From contig CM054062.1 of the NCBI GenBank assembly GCA_028641055.1, forward strand, positions 15,371,639 through 15,435,638: a stretch of 64,000 nucleotides of DNA, written 5' to 3'. The DNA is from Alopecurus myosuroides (Eukaryota; Streptophyta; Magnoliopsida; Poales; Poaceae). How positions within the stretch are numbered: position 1 is the first letter of the stretch; every line of letters starts with the position of its first letter. The notes beneath the pieces are model-generated. The model worked only from the letters and a program-made list of their open reading frames with translations, searched no databases and was not told the origin of the DNA. The translations under genes and the position numbers were made by a program. Of the stretch, positions 1 through 9,449 are shown piece by piece.

Positions 1-79
1 CTCCACGTTACCCTTCCCCGCGGTTCTTCCTTATTGAGATGGCTCCCCATTCCGGGAAACCTGATCATGGAAAACATCA
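1..79 (+). mobile_element. 3' end of a 5' LTR (Gypsy element D)
   Basis: The first 79 bases end in TCA and are followed directly by a primer-binding-site-like motif, so they read as the tail of a 5' LTR whose start lies left of the window. The LTR cannot be measured and no TSD can be checked. Confidence 0.6.
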
Positions 80-80
80 T

Positions 81-98
81 TTGGCACCCACCGTGGGG
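81..98 (+). other. Primer-binding site of Gypsy element D
   Basis: The motif TTGGCACCCACCGTGGGG matches the CCCACCGTGGGG core seen after the LTR of Gypsy-B (27069-27088, minus strand). It marks the start of the internal domain and fixes the + orientation of this element. Confidence 0.65.
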
Positions 99-400
99 CG
101 AGCTACGTGAGGGGTGATCTTCAAGGCAGGGACCCTGGGCGGCATCGGGGACACTATCGCCATTGGATCCGCCATCCCGGGACCGTCCGGCAGTTACCTC
201 GTCAATAACAGCACGGTAACACCGACACACAATCATATCGTCTGCTCCTATGTCGTCTCGATGGCATTTCCAATATCTTTGTTGGGCTAGCGGTGGAGGC
301 GATGGGATTCCGAGGAGGAAGCAAGTTTTTCCACCCACCCACCACCCAGCAAATAAAGGTAACGAAAACGCATATCGCCCTTGTTTAAGTTCTATCTGAC

Positions 401-3257
401 ATGCAAAATCCTAGATCTATGTTTGTTGGTATGGTGCAAGCAGAGCCTTCAAAAGAAAGCCCTGAACCTGAATCAATACTGGCCACCATTGACAGCAAAG
501 TAGATTCGGAAGCCGGAAGCGATTCCGATGATGATGGCACCGGCTTTGCCGAAAAAGTCCAGAAGGATACTAGATGCTCTAACAGCGTCTATTTGATAGC
601 ACCGGCCAAGCCAACAGACGGAGATGATAAAACATCCTCCAAGGAGGAGCTAACCCCCAAAAAGTCGGTAGATGCATTGCCGGATGCTCATATGCCAAAT
701 CCGCCCTCTCTAGAGGCACAATTCTAGAAGGCGAAGTACAAACCACCACCTCCGCCACCCAATAAGACAGATCCACCAATGCGAAAGCCACCTGCAAAAC
801 CTAGGAAGTGGGATCTCCAAGACAGGGTGCTGGAAGATGGTGGGCCTAGCGGAATGAAAGATGCTAGTGGAAAGAAAAAACCCTCACTGCATCTAGAAAC
901 CCTAGATGAGGATGACGAGTATGCACTGCTCCGAACCCCAATAGACCCAGCAGATTCTCCATAGTTCCTGGAAGCCAGACGTCACCTGGTAATAAAACAG
1001 ACTGATCACCTGGAGAAAACCGCAAGGAGCTGAAAAGCACACATGAGGACATTGAGCAGGCTCAAGCTTGCGTTGAAGAGTAAGAGAGGCGGATCACACG
1101 ATCCGCCGTTAGATCTAGAATTGCCAAAACTACAGATGCTGAAAACCCGGCTCGACAGTGCATACATGCTGTTGACTGGACGAAGGAGTCAACCCGCAAA
1201 AATGCGAAGGGGGAACTAGTATTTGGAACCCCAGCAATAAACGCGACGGTAGCATACGACATCCTAAATGACAACCGCTACTCGTCGGAAGACAAAATAA
1301 AGTACGGCAATGTGCTGCTACACCAATCCATGGTACAACAGCAAAATGGCGAAACAAGCTCCCGGAAGCTGTTTGACGATTCCCAGCTCTGCAAAACTCA
1401 GACTGCAACCGTCATTCCCAGTGCTACTAAAGCCCCGAAAGAAAAGGCTAAAGTACAACGGGATGACGAAATGTCAAAGACAGGCTCCAGAAAACATGAG
1501 AGGTGAAGTGGAAAGAAAGACCCAACCCATCATAAGGAGGAAATTCCTTACCAATCCCGCGCCGCCAAAAATAGGGATGATGCGCCGACTCCAGCAAATC
1601 CTAATGGCGGACACGGAAGATCAGCTAGTCGTGAACGACAACAACGTTCACGCTTGCCAAGGCACGATAATGGGGGAAGAAGCAGAGGAAGAACACACCC
1701 CCCAGAACACAGCACGTCCCAGCAGGAAACGCGAACGCTGAACCTCGGCGCAAACGTTCATGCAATGATGGATTGCACATCTCCAGATCCGTGCAATCTG
1801 ATGCACGAGAAAGTCTAGATGAGCTCAAGGCAGCAAAATATGAAAATTATCTGGGTCCAAAATGCTTTGGCAACGATATCTGGAGCTACAATGCAGGATT
1901 CACCAAAGTAAGAGCAACGCATGAGCGTTATGATTGATCCACTAGCTCAGACACTTGGATGCCAGATTACCACACGACTGTGAAGATCAATGGCGGATCC
2001 AATGTGGAAGCAATATGTTTTTTGCCCTTGATGCTAGTCCAAGGAGTAAGAACATGGATTGAAATCCTTCTGCCAAAGTCCATCAACAGCTGGGAGGACA
2101 TGGCCAGGGTATTGACCCAACACTTTCAGGGTACGTACAAATTCCCCAAGAGCATCAACGAGTTGCAAAGTTGCGTCCAACACGAAAATGAAACCAATGT
2201 GGATTACATCTTACGATGGACCGCATTGAAGAACAATTGCGAGGGGGTAAGTCACCTCCAAGCAATGAACGCTTTTGTCAACGGCCTGCAGAACGGATTG
2301 GTCAAGTTTAGGATTACTTCATCCGACCATCCAGACCTCGGATCCATGTTGACAACGACAAACAAACATGCTGCAGCAAACGACATTAACGGCGGAAAGT
2401 TCGACCAATACATAAACAACAGTCGTATATAGCCCAAGGTCGACCGAAAGCCTAACCAAGATCCGCCAAACCCCTGGAAGGATGTAAATGCTGCCTTTGG
2501 CAAAGATGGACAGTCCAATGGCGAAAATTGGAAAGGAAAGTCTAAAGAACCATACTTCAATGAAGGTATTCGGAAGATAGACTGGGACAAGGTGAGAAAG
2601 GAGCCATGCCTCCACCACTCCAGGTTCGGGACGCCAACACACTCAAACCAGCAATGCCGCCTAAACAACGAATTCAAGCGAGAATCTGATAGCAAGTATA
2701 AGGGGAAAACTTCAAAAGGAAGTACAACCCTAAACGCAAGCTCAAAGATGGACAGGCAGAGAGCACATCCGATACAGATGAACAAATCCAGGAACAACAA
2801 AGGAAAGGAGAGCCAAAATTCCCCAAGGTAACAGGGAGTGTGAACCACACTTTCTTGGCAACACCGTCCGCCAGAAAGGTGAAAGCCGCATGGAGGGAAC
2901 TGAACGCCATCCTGTCATCCAACCCAAAATTCCTGAAGTATGCTGAAACCGCAATCACGTGGGATCACACAGATCACCCCCAAACATCCCGGACCTCGGA
3001 GCACATGCTTTGGTGGTAAGTCCAACCGTGGAAAACATTAAACTTCACAAGGTTCTCATGGATGGCTGTGCCAACATAAACCTCCTGTACGTTAGTACAT
3101 TGGAGAAGCTCGGGATATCCCGGAAGTAAATAAACCATAGCAATGTAAGGTTCCACGACATTATCCCTCAAAGACAAGCCACATCCCTAGGGTGAAATAT
3201 CCCTAGACGTCACCTTCGGGGAAGAAAAGCACTTCCGAACGACATTATCCCTCGAAG
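401..3257 (+). pseudogene. Decayed gag and protease of Gypsy element D
   Basis: This stretch holds pieces of a Ty3/Gypsy gag-pol in several frames. An acidic N-terminal gag piece is open at 401-727. The retrotransposon gag core is open at 1959-2432, with the W-x-x-M-x-x-x-x-x-x-F spacing around 2086-2120. A zinc-knuckle-like Cys/His stretch lies near 2608-2665. The retroviral aspartic protease is recognisable at about 3050-3095 (LMDGCANINLLY, where Gly-Gly or Gly-Ser normally follows the Asp). Frameshifts and stops separate the pieces, so no protein can be made. Reverse transcriptase, RNase H and integrase are absent: the sequence stops at the left tip of CACTA-1. Confidence 0.75.
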
Positions 3258-3274
3258 CACTACTAGGGAAAAGA

Positions 3275-3512
3275 CTACCGCAGGCGAACCAAATTAGGCT
3301 ACCGCAGGCGAATAAGTGTTCGCCTGGGACCACATCGCCAGCGGTAATGACTTACCGCAGGCGAACAGCAAAATGCGCCTGGGGTAGCTTGACATACCCC
3401 AGGCGAACAGGCCCTGTGCGCCTGGGGTAAGCCTTTTACCTGAGGCGAACAGGCAATGTGCGCCTGGGGTACATATTCGCCTGGGGTACGATTTCTTATT
3501 CGCCTGGGGTAT
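3275..3512. repeat. Left subterminal repeat block of CACTA-1
   Basis: Short direct and inverted copies of ACCGCAGGCGAA, ACCCCAGGCGAAC and GCGCCTGGGGTA repeat here at 20-40 bp spacing. In En/Spm-type elements such repeats are binding sites for an element-encoded protein; that role is inferred for this element. Confidence 0.85.
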
Positions 3513-3729
3513 GGTTTTGCTGGGTCGAAAATAAAAGAAACGAAAATAACAGAATTACAGCAAATTGACAGTAATAAATATGAAAATGACAGCAAAATAA
3601 CAGAAATATTCTCGATCATCACCAAATAGTCTCGATCATCACCAAATAGTCTCGAAGCGAATAGTTTAGTTACAAGCATAGTTCAAACACTAGGAGTACA
3701 TAGTCCAAACAAATAAATAGTTTAGTTAT

Positions 3730-3990
3730 CTAGACAAGCAAAACAACAAGTAGCATCAACACTAGGAGTACAAGGAGTATAAGCACGGCGATGGCGAAGG
3801 TGGTCATCCGGGCCCTCGTCTTCTCCGTCTGCTCTGTCGCTAGGTAAGTGGCGTATCGAGCTTCCGCCTCCACCATGGTCTTGTACCCCTTGTAGCTGTT
3901 GCCGCTGAAACCGTGCACCTGTCTCCGGCATTGGTCCCAGTCGTCGTAGACTCCGGGAACCCTACCGACATACACAACATACCATGTCAT
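3730..3990 (-). CDS. Small protein with RNase H1 N-terminal (viroplasmin-like) domain and C-terminal membrane tail
   Basis: The frame starts with an ATG (3988-3990) immediately after an acceptor-like CTATGCACAG, so it may be a last exon or a short gene of its own; 86 codons follow. Residues 3-50 match the RNase HI N-terminal / caulimovirus viroplasmin domain: WYVVYVGRVPGVYDDW, then QCRRQVHGFSGNSYKGY and an EAEARY helix. This fold binds RNA:DNA hybrids or double-stranded RNA and has no catalytic residues of its own. The last 22 or so residues are almost all Ile, Leu and Val, a likely tail-anchor membrane segment. It lies on the same strand as and downstream of the Ulp1-like gene, inside CACTA-1. 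Fusion of this domain to a membrane tail is unlike host RNase H1. Domain call strong, function unknown. Confidence 0.75.
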   Translation of the reverse strand: MTWYVVYVGRVPGVYDDWDQCRRQVHGFSGNSYKGYKTMVEAEARYATYLATEQTEKTRARMTTFAIAVLILLVLLVLMLLVVLLV

Positions 3991-4146
3991 CTGTGCATAG
4001 GACAAAAATACGAGTTTAGCATCAAAAGTGATAATAGACCGCAAATAACTATCAAAAAATAGAAGCATCAAGGTTTACGAATAAAACACGACAAATAAAG
4101 GTCTAAAAGTTATATGATGCAAGTGTATACTAACATTTTGTCAATC

Positions 4147-7100
4147 CTATAGTCTCGGCGGGAACGGACGAACGCCTTGTAGCGTGTTGAATGTCCGGGT
4201 GTCACGTTGCTCTCGTAGGTGTGCTTCTATGTCACGGTTGCTCGGTGGTGCGTGGCCGTGGAAGAACAAGCCACCCCGAGTGATGACATCCGACGAGAGT
4301 ATCGTGCAGATCCTCCGCTGGATGCGACGGAACTCAGCCCGCACATATTCATCGGGGGTGTTGGCCATCTTTGTGGTCAGGTCTCGGAGATCACTTGGTA
4401 GATGGGCCTGTTGGGCATCCTTTAAGTACTCCCTCATCTGAAAGATGACATACCAAGCTTCCAACTCAGATTCTTGTTCCGATTGCTTGAGGCAGGGGAA
4501 GTTTGTTACGTGGGTGCACACGTAGGCGCCTCGGACTATTTTCTCCTTTTTTAGGGGCTTTGCTAAATCGGCGGCGAAGCCGTTGAGGGCACTATTAAGA
4601 ACAACTCTTATGTCGGTGTAGTCCTTCTGCACCGCCCTACCCGCATCGAGATAAGTGCATTGTGACCCATGCGGTTCCATGACGATGAGTACGCATCCTC
4701 CGTTTCTGCGCAGAACATTTCGAACCAGCCATCAATATCATCAATCGGAATACTAAGGAGATTCTAGAAAGAATGTAACGACGTGAAGCGGAGAGGACTA
4801 CTTACTTGGGAAAGTATGGCATGAGAATGGCGTTCTTATCCTTGTTATCTATCAAAAAACCCGTTATGTAAGTCGTGATAAGAACTCGGTCCGCATGTGA
4901 CCGCAAGTAGTCCTCATTCATGCAGTAGGGGTCCATAATCGCGATGTGCGGGGTATTCTCCATGACCATATCGTGCGCCATGCTGAGCGATACCAGGCGG
5001 ACAATGCTTCGGTCGAGCTTACCCAAGTAGAAGACCCTGAATATGTCTTCGTATCTGATGAAGAACACCTCTGCGGGATTTGAATCCACAAAGCCCACGG
5101 ATCGGGGCACCTTGACCACGTATAGCGGGTAGGAGGGATGTTTCTCACGTAGAAGTTCATTCTCTTTGAACAAAATCCCGTCGTGGATGGTCCTCATGTC
5201 ACCACCCATGACAGCGACAACCTCTGGCGGCAGCATCGGCTCACCTATCTCATGCACCTTCCTCCACGGGACGGCGGGCGGCAAACGGTCCAGGACTCGG
5301 GCGGCCGCTGGCTGGCTACTAGAGGAGGCACCACCTTTCTTCTTCTTGGCTACCGTCCTCTTCCGATTCTTCTTCGGCCTCAAGCAGATGGGAGTGCCGC
5401 TTTGTTTTACCGCCTCCGCGGCCGTAGCACAGAGTGTATTCGGGGTAACCAGCATAGGCTGTGGAGCCGTAAAGGCCGTCTGCTCCTCGGGAGTTTCTTG
5501 GGAATAGGTTAGCTTCTTCTGGATATCCGGTTTTCTGGTGGGTAACTCAGAAGAACCGCCCTCTCCGCCATCTACCTTCTTCTGGATATCAAGAGTTCTG
5601 GCGGGTAACTTCGGAGGAACCGGCTTCTCGCCATCCAACTGATTTATGAAATCGTCAATGGGAGCAAGTTCAATATCCATGTAGTCGTCATGGGTCTCAT
5701 GCTCGTGATGTTGCTCGTCATTGGACGTCTCGTGCTCGGGAGGAGGAGGATCCACCGGAGGTGGAGAGAGGACATTGCCATGTTGGACCTTGTCTTGTTG
5801 GCTTGCCGCGGGCGCAATCGGTGTAGTGGTGACGGTCATGGCTTGGCTTGGCGCCGACCCTGACGTCGTGTTCAGCCGAATAAGGGCTTTCGGCCATAGC
5901 AAGATTTGAGTGTCCAGTTGGCCGAGATTCAGCTCGCTGTCGGCATCGGCGGGTTGATTAGGAGGATGATACAAGTTCTCGAATCCCGGTAGCACCAGAT
6001 CGACGCGAACCCGAAGCTCGTTGTCCGGTATATCTCTGCAATGGTACTTGCGGGATAGTGGCTGCAAGATGCTCCCCTTTGCAACATCCTTCAACTCGCT
6101 GCCCACTTTTAGCAGGAAGGTGCATCCTGTCGCGTCAGCCTGCGATAACATGCATGGATAGCCTGCGATAACATGCGGGATTGAACTGGCTACAGCTTTT
6201 GAGACGGTCAATAATTTACCGTGAGGGCATTGAGCTCGGCTAACGTCGACGGACCACAGGTGATGGTGGGCTCGTCGAGCAACGGGGTGGTGGCCGCGCT
6301 GGACACAGCCGACGGTCCATCGGGGGCAGGCGCGTCAGGCACGGCCGACGGTCCATCGGGGCAGGCGCGTCGGGCACGGCGGGGGCGACAGGCACGGCCG
6401 ACGTCGACGGACCACCGGCGGCGGCCGCGGCGGGCACGACCAACATCGACGGTATGTTGAACGTCGGTAACGGCCCCTGTGAGCCCCCGGCGATGTAGCC
6501 ACATATTTTTTCAAATACGGCGGGGATGAGCGCATTCATCTTTTCCCCCACCGTTTTCTCAATCTTCTTCTCCATGTTTGTTTCCAAGTCATGGACCTTC
6601 TTCTTCAGCTCCTCCGTCTCCTCGCTCTTCTTCGCCGCCCGCGACTCCTTAGTGCTGGGCTCAGCCAAGCCATAGTTGGCGTGCTTCTTATTAAGTCCGC
6701 CGCCGGTGATACGGCCTAAGTGCGGCCTTTTCAGAGGGTCCTGGCTCTTTGCCTTGTTGTACCCCCTGATGAAAGGCTTATCCCATGCGACTTTGGCCGT
6801 CGACGTCTGCGACGAGGAAGATTCAAGTTGTTGTTCTTCTAGCAGCAGAAGCAACATATAAACGGTTTAGAATTGGTTTCGTACTAGAATGAAATCATGG
6901 ACTTGATGATGATGAGTTGCATGAAATGGTAAATTTCTTACCACTAGCTTCTCAACATTCTTCACGCTATCGTCCGTGACCAAAATAACACCCTCCACCA
7001 TCTTCGGGTCCGAGACAAGTTCCCCGGTCGGAGTTACTTTTCTGTACCTCGACCTCATGAATTTCTGGAATTGCGGGTCATGGGCATACTTGGCGTAAGG

Positions 7101-7870
7101 GTTCTCAATCCCTTTTTCAATGTAGGCCTGGTCCTCTTTCGCCCAAACTGGCTCCTTCCCGTCGTAGCCACGACAGCCGAGATTGTGGTGACCGATGTTC
7201 TTCGACGCTAGATCCTTCCCCCATTCCGTTTGATTCTTAGTGAAATCAAGCGACTCGTTATTTAGGAAAGTCTTGAAGTCATCAGGCGTAATCCACGGGA
7301 AGTGGCGATGGATCTCTTCGAATGGTTTCGATTCCCTAATCATCGCCCTCACCATAGTCTTGTAATTGCTCAGGGCTTTGGTGAATCTAGTGAGGGCGAG
7401 TTTGTTCACGAGGTTGCCCTTTAGATTCTCGTTGTTGTAGGGGGGAGGGAACTCGTACCGCGCGTGCAGCCTCGAGATGAGTTGGGCGCGCAGAGTTGGC
7501 TTCTTCTTGAGAGTCGGCTCGTTGACATTGACGACGTCTTGAAGTATCGCGCCAAGTTGAAGGAAGTACCCCTTCACAAGGTCCAATGGCATCAGAGGCG
7601 TGCCACTGGAAGGGTCCACCTCCGTGAATTTCTCTCGAACGGTCTGCGGACCTTGTTCGGAGCTCGCTTCCGACGCTTGTTTCCCGTCGTGCTGCTCCCT
7701 GAGGGACCCCCGGCGCCACTATCAGTGGTTTCCTCCTCGCCACCGGTGAGCCCGTCATCATTGTGGGGCTCGACATCATGGTCAGTTTGTGTCCGATCTT
7801 CCTCTTGCGACTCTCGAGCCATAAGGATGTAGTGGTCCAATAAAGCCGGATCCGTAGTAGAAGAAGACAT
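4147..7870 (-). pseudogene. Second gene of CACTA-1: coiled-coil region plus degenerate Ulp1/C48-like domain, probably broken
   Basis: Exons read right to left on the minus strand. Exon 1 starts MSSSTTDP at 7870 and is acidic, then basic (KRRKRAPNK). A one-base shift near 7650 leads into QTVREKFTEVDP and the conserved CACTA ORF2 core (to about 6942, donor GTGGTAAGA). The next exon (about 6857-6500) has WDKPFIRGYNKAKSQDPLKR, a Lys/Glu coiled coil, then an Ala/Pro-rich low-complexity tract with a frame change. Exon 6163-4806 resumes after a 5' GCAG-type acceptor and ends at donor CCCAA|GTAAGT. The last exon runs 4705-4147, entered at TTCTGCGCAG. The C-terminus resembles the Ulp1 (SUMO-protease) fold, but the usual His position reads NGGCV and the usual Cys position reads ELEAWYV, so it should be inactive as a protease. 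Exon limits are approximate. Confidence 0.7.
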
Positions 7871-7904
7871 GCCCTAGCTAGCAGTAGACAAAACGTATAC
7901 TGTT

Positions 7905-7995
7905 AGTCACCGGAAAAATTCAGCGTGACCTCGGCTATAAATGGTCTTGCCGGAGTGCCAGAAATTCGCCGGAACGGAAATGAATCAACGTTCCG
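7905..7995 (-). repeat. Leader/intron segment homologous to the transposase leader
   Basis: This segment lies just upstream of the second gene of CACTA-1 and aligns with 13005-13105 upstream of the transposase: both contain GCCAGAAATT, GGAAATGAATCAAC and AAAACATTGGCA in the same order and spacing. The two genes therefore share a duplicated 5' region. Confidence 0.8.
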
Positions 7996-8322
7996 ACAAA
8001 ACATTGGCACTCAATGTACCTGCAACATAAATTGAATGCACACATGCATGGCCACAAAAACAGTTCCTTGCATTGCTGTCATCACATGGCACAAAAACTC
8101 CCAGGAAATTCATATATCATGCCAAAAAAACCTCCATATATATTGATCAAAGTAAAATACTGCACTTAATTAATAACAAATCACAGAGAATTCTAGCAGT
8201 GTCCAAAGCTTGAGTGTTCTATTCACATGTAATTAGTAGGTGATTCAGCTAGTGTAAGAAATATAGCATTAGGTGATTCAGCTAGTGTAATTCTAGCAGA
8301 TCGATTTCCACTATGAGCTGAA

Positions 8323-8700
8323 CTACCAGAATCCAGAAATAATGGTACATGATCGATCAGATCCAGTTCTAGCTAAAGCATGTATGATGGAGTAGCAGCA
8401 GTAGTATGAGGGCGTTGGAAGAGGGGGGGGCTGACCTGGGTTCGTCGTGGGCGTGGGCGACGGCGGCGTGGGTGACGACGGCCGGCGTGGACGACGACGA
8501 TGAGAGGGACGGCGCGCGGCGTGCTCCTGCTCCTCCTCCCCTGCTGCTCCCGCTCCTCCTCCGCTGCTGCTCCTGCTCCTCCTCCTGCTGCTGCTCCCGC
8601 TCCTCCTCCTCCTGCTCGACAACGACGACGGCGGCGTGCGATGAGAGCTAGAGACGACGGCGGCGTGGGATGAGAGCTAGAGACGACGGCGGCGTGCGGT
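8323..8700 (-). other. GC-rich 5' leader of the second CACTA-1 gene
   Basis: A 380-bp stretch of CTC/CTG triplets and GCGGCG runs, with a 30-bp direct repeat around 8640-8690, separates the internal repeat block from the second gene. Its place, minus-strand downstream of a repeat block, matches the GC-rich stretch 45030-45430 in CACTA-3. I read it as untranslated leader. Open frames across it are compositional. Confidence 0.45.
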
Positions 8701-8758
8701 TTGGGATCGATATGAAACGAGAGTGATATGCGGGTTGGGCGTTAGCAGAGCGAGGACT

Positions 8759-9197
8759 TACAGGCGCACAACGAGTGAAATGCGCCTGCGCTATACTTTA
8801 CCCCAGGCGAACAGGCCGGAATGCGCCTGCGCTAATGTTCGTAGCTATTCGTTATGCGCGGGCCCACAGAGCCATACCCCAGGCGCGTAACGTAAGAAAT
8901 GCGCCTGCGCTAAACATTAGAACCGGTTTGTATCACAAACCGGTTCTAAAGGGTGTGTCCCCTGGGCCCCCCTCTACCTGCAGCAAATGGCCGCATGCCT
9001 TTAGAACCGGTTTGTATAACAAACCGGTCCTAAAGGCCTGCGTCCATTTGCTGCAGGTAGGTGGGGCCCAGGGGACACACCCTTTAGAACCGGTTTGTGA
9101 TACAAACCGGTTCTAATGTGTTTGGCTGGAGGCCCTGTTATGCGCGGGCCCACAGATCCATACCCCAGGCGCATGACCTAGAAAATGCGCCTGTGCT
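8759..9197. promoter_or_regulatory. Internal subterminal-repeat block of CACTA-1, probable promoter of the second gene
   Basis: The same repeat words as at the two tips (CCCCAGGCGAAC, ATGCGCCTGCGCTAA, CCCCAGGCGCGTAACG) reappear here, more than 4.7 kb from either end, between the two main genes. The block contains a 206-bp palindrome of a different repeat family. Its place directly upstream of the second gene suggests that it acts as that gene's promoter; no clear TATA box was found. Confidence 0.7.
8914..9119. repeat. Near-perfect 206-bp palindrome
   Basis: The arms begin ACATTAGAACCGGTTTG and end CAAACCGGTTCTAATGT. About 75 bases per side pair with only a few mismatches, and each arm carries its own smaller palindrome (GAACCGGTTTGTATCACAAA). 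A third copy of the AGAACCGGTTTG word sits in the loop. It could be a small fold-back element or the paired subterminal repeats of another CACTA family. Confidence 0.85.
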
Positions 9198-9449
9198 TAA
9201 ATTACGCAGCCCCACCCCGGCCCGAGACACATCGAGCAATACGAATGCTATTAATTATATGGGGCTCCCCCACGTTGGTTTTCACTTAAAAATTACATAC
9301 ATATATGAAAGTTAACATGTGCAAAAATATTTAATATGTCACATCGAGCGTAAATAGATTGATTTAGCGAGATACCGCAAGTGTTTCTCTCTGAAAACAC
9401 ATTGTACATAGTAGCTATTAGCATGTTATATCGCGAGTATTTCCCTCTC

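Noticed and set aside
8323..8650. Arg/Ser- and Ala-rich open frames on both strands
   Set aside because: They are open because of CTC/CGG triplet composition, not because of coding.
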